A stretch of DNA of 9,698 nucleotides from DAOTWP01 sp034435675 (GTDB lineage Bacteria > Chloroflexota > Anaerolineae > Aggregatilineales > Phototrophicaceae). Shown piece after piece: positions 6,126-9,698 of the stretch (positions are counted from its first letter, which is position 1; each line of letters opens with the position of its first letter). Position numbers and translations under genes: made by a program. The stretch spans positions 1 through 9,698 of the forward strand of contig DAOTWP010000044.1 of the NCBI GenBank assembly GCA_034435675.1. The letters run 5' to 3'. The notes under the pieces were generated by a model, which saw only the letters and a program-made list of their open reading frames with translations, made no database searches and was not told the origin of the DNA.

Positions 6126-6839
6126 TTACGTCGAGGTCATGACACGCGCAGGAGCCGTGCGGGTATCAATCACCTTGCCGTCGAGCATTTCGTGGATGAT
6201 ATCGGCAGCTTCCATGACTACCGGATCATGCGTTATCAGCACCATCGTGATGCTGTGCTGCTCAACGAGACTGCGCATAATCGAGATCACGCGGCGTCCG
6301 GTCTGGCTGTCAAGCTGCCCGGTAGGTTCGTCGGCGAGGATGATATGGGGACGCGCGACCAGTGCGCGCGCCAGCGCTACGCGCTGCTGCTCGCCACCGC
6401 TGAGTTCGTAAGGGCGATGGTTGGCGCGTTCGCGCAACCCGACCCATTCCAGCGCTTCCAGCACACGACTTTCACGGTCACGGCGTGGCGCGCTGCGCAT
6501 GCGCAGGGGGACGCCCACGTTTTCAGCGGCGCTGAGCAGCGGCAGCAGCCCAAAACTTTGGAAGACGAAGCCGATTTTTTCGCGTCGCAGGGCGATGCGC
6601 TGCGTTTCGTTCAGGGCGAAGATGTCCTGACCCTCAATGTAGACGGTGCCGCTAGTGGGCGTATCCAGTCCGGCCATCAGGTTCATCAGGGTGGTTTTGC
6701 CCGCCCCACTGCGCCCCACGATGGCAGTCATAATGTTGGGCTGAATCTCTACGCTGACATCCTGTACGGCGTGGACCTCCTCCGTACCGACATGGTAGGT
6801 GCGGTGCAGGTGTGTTGTGCGGATGAGTGGGGTTGTCAC
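6126..6839 (-). CDS. ABC transporter ATP-binding protein (MacB/LolD type)
   Basis: A 237-residue cytoplasmic ATPase that should power the FtsX-type permease encoded upstream in the same operon. Motifs in order: Walker A GRSGAGKT at 42-49, Q-loop with Q94 in FVFQSFGLL, signature LSGGEQQRV from 146, Walker B IILADE at 166-171 with catalytic E171, D-loop near GQLDS, and switch H204 in THD. All are intact, so it looks catalytically competent. The start is a GTG overlapping the upstream gene's TGA by 4 bases (GTGA), which suggests translational coupling, and AAAGGA lies 9 bases before it. Close relatives (MacB, LolD) work with permeases that push substrates or lipoproteins away from the membrane rather than across it. 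The cargo is unknown. It is the last gene of the operon and converges on the HTH-citrate synthase gene, with 90 bases between them and no convincing terminator. Confidence 0.93.
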   Translation of the reverse strand: MTTPLIRTTHLHRTYHVGTEEVHAVQDVSVEIQPNIMTAIVGRSGAGKTTLMNLMAGLDTPTSGTVYIEGQDIFALNETQRIALRREKIGFVFQSFGLLPLLSAAENVGVPLRMRSAPRRDRESRVLEALEWVGLRERANHRPYELSGGEQQRVALARALVARPHIILADEPTGQLDSQTGRRVISIMRSLVEQHSITMVLITHDPVVMEAADIIHEMLDGKVIDTRTAPARVMTST

Positions 6840-7741
6840 TGGTCTGCATCCTTTCCATTTTCGCTGTTGATGCTGCCGGCAGTCTGCGGGTTGCGATCCG
6901 GGTAAATGCCGATATGGTCAGTTTCCAGCCGCAGCCGCACGCGGTTACGCATTTCCAGTGTTTCGAGATAGGCTTTGGGCAGTTGCAGCCGCCCGGCGCG
7001 ATCCAAAACGGCGAATTCCTCTTCGCTGAGGGCGACCCCGGCGGCGTCGCGCTGGCGCAGTACCTCAATGCTGGCACGTCCGTCGCGCATGCCAATGACG
7101 CGATCCACGCGCGCGGAGACGTTGAAGTCGTGCGTCACAATGATGATCGTTACCCCGTATTCCCGGTTAAGCAGGCGCAGGGTGTCAAAAATCTGGTTCG
7201 CCGATTCGCTGTCCACTTCTCCGGTGGGTTCGTCTGCCAGCAGCAGCTGCGGCAGGTTTGCCATTGCCACCGCCAGCGCAACACGCTGCTGTTCGCCCCC
7301 GCTGAGACGGTCCGGGCGGTGGTTGGCGCGGTCTACAAGGTTGACCTGTGCCAGCAGTTGCCTGGCGCGCTCACGGCGTTCACGCGGGCGTACCCCGGCA
7401 AATGCCATCGGCATCTCAACATTTTCCAGCGCCGTCAGGTAGCTGAGCAGGTTGCGCGCCGTTTGCTGCCAGACGAAACCGACTCGCTGGCGACGGTAGC
7501 GCACCTGCTGGCGGCGGGTCAGCTTGAGCAGACTTTGTTCGCCTACACTCACCTTGCCTGCCGATGGTGTGTCCAGCCCGCCGAGGATGTTCATCAACGT
7601 GGATTTGCCCGACCCCGAAGGTCCGACCAGGGCGATCATTTCGCCTGCATTGACTTCAAGTTCGAGTCCTTGCAGAGCGACGACTTCCAGATCTGCGATT
7701 TTATAGATTTTGACCAGATTTTCGCATTCAATAAACGACAT
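6836..7741 (-). CDS. ABC transporter ATP-binding protein with C-terminal AbrB/SpoVT-like domain
   Basis: A 301-residue protein. Residues 1-225 form a MacB/LolD-type ATPase: Walker A GPSGSGKS at 40-47, Q-loop FVWQQ (Q92), signature LSGGEQQRV from 146, Walker B LLLADE at 166-171, and switch H204 in THD. About 75 further residues follow, absent from the neighbouring 237-residue ATPase. Within them 242-281 (EEFAVLDRAGRLQLPKAYLE and onward, with RVRLRLETDHIGIY) resembles the swapped-hairpin fold of AbrB, MazE and SpoVT proteins, whose hallmark is D-x-x-G-R-[VL]-x-[IL]-P. That fold is used for dimerisation and often DNA binding. Here it could drive dimerisation of the ATPase or regulation. The tail after 282 is polar and probably disordered. 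The start ATG has AAAGGA 7 bases upstream. The gene begins 16 bases after the permease stop codon and overlaps the next ATPase by 4 bases, so all three are co-transcribed. Confidence 0.9.
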   Translation of the reverse strand: MSFIECENLVKIYKIADLEVVALQGLELEVNAGEMIALVGPSGSGKSTLMNILGGLDTPSAGKVSVGEQSLLKLTRRQQVRYRRQRVGFVWQQTARNLLSYLTALENVEMPMAFAGVRPRERRERARQLLAQVNLVDRANHRPDRLSGGEQQRVALAVAMANLPQLLLADEPTGEVDSESANQIFDTLRLLNREYGVTIIIVTHDFNVSARVDRVIGMRDGRASIEVLRQRDAAGVALSEEEFAVLDRAGRLQLPKAYLETLEMRNRVRLRLETDHIGIYPDRNPQTAGSINSENGKDADQ

Positions 7742-7757
7742 ACGGTGATCCTTTGAC

Positions 7758-9698
7758 CTATTCCAGCCGCAAAATCCGGTTCAGGCTGGCGCGGCGCAGC
7801 ACATGTGCAGTGATGCTGAGCAGCAGCGTGAAGGAAGCAATCAGGATGAGCAGCAAGCCGAGTACGCCCATTACAGGCACTTGCAGCGTGCTGGCGCCAA
7901 TCAAGCCGAGGAAGGGCAGAATCAGATACGCCAGCAGCGTGCCCAGCGTGACACCGACGAACAGCGCAGGGGTGATAAAAGCCGCCTGTTCTACGGTCAG
8001 AAGCCCCCAGATTTTGCCCGCATCCCAGCCGATGGAGCGCAGCACCGCAAACGAGACGGCGCGGCGGCGGGTGGTCACTGCCATATAGAAGGCGAAGTCG
8101 AGCAGGCTGAGGCTGAGCGAAACCCAGAAGCTGGCAAACAGTATGCCGGTGAGGGCATTGGGCAGTGGTTCGCGTTGAATCTGCTGATAGCGATCCCACG
8201 CGAAGGTCGCCTGTGTAATGCCGGGCAGCGCGGCGACGGTTGCGCGCTGGTTGGTGTCCGGTTCGAGGGTGTTGAGGTTGAGCCAGACCTGATTGATGTC
8301 GTAATAATTGCTCTGGCGGGTATAGGCGTTCAGCGCCCGGCGCAGGTGGTCAACCGTTGTGACCAGGAACTCCTGCCCGGTGACCATCGTGGGGAAGCTG
8401 TCCACTACCGCGACAACCTGGTAGTCAAGCCGCACATCGGTAACCGGTGTCGAGATACCAAAAGGCATTTGTAGGGTGCTGGTGACGCTGTCCCCAACGC
8501 GCAGGTCGCGGCGCAGTCCGCTGCGTGCGCCATAGGTGCGGGCGAAGGCGCTTGAAATCACCGCCGGGATTGGCTGCGCCTGTACCGGCATGAGCTGGAG
8601 TACCGGCTCAAGAAAACTGTTCGCGCGCGAGACGAAGCGCAGTAGTACGCGCAGGCTGTTTGCGCCCTGGGTGACACTTTCAGTGTCATTTGCCAGGTTC
8701 GCCAGCTCGACCATCTGGTTTGAGTCGCGGGTCCACAACCACATGGGCAGGCTGTCCGGCTCGAAATCGAGGATTACAGTTGCCGCGCTGTCTGCCGTTA
8801 GCGCCACAAGGTTATCCAGATAGAGCTGGTTTTCGATGCGTTCCGGGTTTTGGGTAAGCAGTTCGGTTTTAATGAAGCGCAGCCCGACAATGCGCCAGGG
8901 CGCGCGCCCGACCTGCCGGGTCAGCGTGGCGCTGTATGTGACGAACTGTCCTAAAGGCGCGGCGGTTGGCGCTTCGAGCAGCAGTGTGCCGCGCACGCCA
9001 TTCGTATCCAGCAGTTCGACAGCGACACGCACACCGCCGGGTTCACTGTCCGGCATGTCTGCTTGCAGCACATCCAGCGCCAGGCTGACCGTATCTTCCG
9101 GCAGCGCCAGACCGGGCAGGACAGCGGTGGGGGCATCCAGCAGGGGTGCGGCAGCGCTGGCATAGACCGGGAACACGGTGCTGAAGGCTACCGGGTCAAT
9201 GCCGATCAACGCGGTGGGTGGGTTGGGCGGGATGACATTGGCATCCGCTATGAGCACCGCAGCCCCACCCTGCGAATCGGGCAGGGCAGACCAATCGGCG
9301 CGTTCCGGAACATACGGGTCAAGTAGCAGTCGCAGGTCGCCGCCGGTTTCCTGGCGTGCCGCTGTTATCGCCCCGGCGTCACGGGTGGCAGTGAGGGTCA
9401 GCGAGGCAGTGCCGAGGGCGAGTGTGCCGACCAGCAGCACCACAAGCTGCCCGTAGTGTCCCGGTTCGCGCTCGACATTCCACAGCGCCAGTCGCACGGT
9501 AAGCCCGTTCAGCGGGGTGAGCAGCCCGCCGACCAGGCGCATGAGCAGCGGGAACAACCGCATCCAGAGCAGCGCCGCGCCAGTCAGCAGCAGCAGCGGA
9601 CCGAGCAGATTGAACGGATCGTTGAGTCCACTGCCGCTTGCCAGTAGCCGTGCCAGCGCAGCGGGGTCCTGGAACAGGTTTGAAAGGTTCCTGCCGAT
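7758..9698 (-). CDS. FtsX-family ABC transporter permease, N-terminal part beyond the window
   Basis: The frame is open without a stop to the right edge, giving 646 visible residues of a larger protein. The ATG at 9563 lies inside the protein, because the 45 codons before it encode a hydrophobic, in-frame continuation. Visible parts: membrane segments at about 28-53 and 84-104, a roughly 400-residue outward-facing region, then three C-terminal segments at about 514-540, 570-600 and 607-630. The last three follow the FtsX/MacB permease pattern (RRRAVSFAVLRSIGWDAGKI between the first two), ending in a basic tail. With the missing half this is probably a two-module permease of about 1000 residues. 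Residues about 197-299, ending WRIVGLRFIK...LYLDNLVAL, look like a beta-sandwich (jelly-roll) insert such as those found in carbohydrate-binding modules. The protein should form the membrane part of the complex powered by the two ATPases downstream, and its substrate is unknown. Confidence 0.88.
   Translation of the reverse strand: MGRNLSNLFQDPAALARLLASGSGLNDPFNLLGPLLLLTGAALLWMRLFPLLMRLVGGLLTPLNGLTVRLALWNVEREPGHYGQLVVLLVGTLALGTASLTLTATRDAGAITAARQETGGDLRLLLDPYVPERADWSALPDSQGGAAVLIADANVIPPNPPTALIGIDPVAFSTVFPVYASAAAPLLDAPTAVLPGLALPEDTVSLALDVLQADMPDSEPGGVRVAVELLDTNGVRGTLLLEAPTAAPLGQFVTYSATLTRQVGRAPWRIVGLRFIKTELLTQNPERIENQLYLDNLVALTADSAATVILDFEPDSLPMWLWTRDSNQMVELANLANDTESVTQGANSLRVLLRFVSRANSFLEPVLQLMPVQAQPIPAVISSAFARTYGARSGLRRDLRVGDSVTSTLQMPFGISTPVTDVRLDYQVVAVVDSFPTMVTGQEFLVTTVDHLRRALNAYTRQSNYYDINQVWLNLNTLEPDTNQRATVAALPGITQATFAWDRYQQIQREPLPNALTGILFASFWVSLSLSLLDFAFYMAVTTRRRAVSFAVLRSIGWDAGKIWGLLTVEQAAFITPALFVGVTLGTLLAYLILPFLGLIGASTLQVPVMGVLGLLLILIASFTLLLSITAHVLRRASLNRILRLE

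Noticed and set aside
9561..9563. ATG at 9563 as the start of the permease
   Set aside because: The same frame continues open for 45 codons to the window edge and encodes a plausible membrane segment directly before it, so the protein begins outside the window.
9580..9600. CAG-rich microsatellite-like run
   Set aside because: It lies in the permease frame as a run of CTG leucine codons in a membrane segment, so it is ordinary coding sequence.

Overview
This 9.7 kb window is GC-rich bacterial DNA holding six protein genes plus a fragment of a seventh at its left edge. I saw no tRNA, rRNA, insertion sequence, CRISPR array or phage gene. Protein style suggests a Chloroflexota (Anaerolineae-like) bacterium: a Thermus/actinobacterial-like short citrate synthase, FtsX-type permeases with large exported domains, and a PMR1/SERCA-type ATPase. 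That assignment is inference from resemblance only.

Layout, left to right. (1) 1-159, minus: the 5' end of a small charged protein of unknown function, cut by the window edge. (2) 283-3162, minus: a full-length P-type Ca2+-transporting ATPase, most likely starting at a GTG with a strong Shine-Dalgarno. Its own candidate promoter lies about 120 bases upstream. (3) 3163-3473: an intergenic stretch with a clear Rho-independent terminator for the next gene. (4) 3474-4616, minus: a short-type citrate synthase in which the catalytic Asp is replaced by Glu. (5) 4617-4787: an AT-rich divergent control region with two back-to-back sigma70-like promoters, nested palindromes and a repeated decamer. (6) 4788-6035, plus: a second citrate synthase fused behind an N-terminal MerR/excisionase-type helix-turn-helix, with all canonical catalytic residues retained. 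(7) 6126-9698, minus: an ABC-export-type operon (transcribed right to left) consisting of the C-terminal part of a large FtsX-family permease and two MacB/LolD-type ATPases. The first ATPase carries a C-terminal AbrB/SpoVT-like swapped-hairpin domain.

The most interesting unit is the divergent citrate synthase pair. A DNA-binding domain is joined to a citrate synthase fold, and its gene faces a stand-alone citrate synthase across 171 bases of palindromic, AT-rich DNA where each promoter's -10 box sits in a copy of the same repeat. The simplest reading is that the fusion protein senses acetyl-CoA, oxaloacetate, citrate or related acyl-CoA metabolites in its citrate synthase fold. It would then control both itself and the enzyme gene. 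The ABC operon is a separate unit that converges on the fusion gene with about 90 bases between them, and the Ca2+ ATPase is a separate transcription unit behind a terminator.
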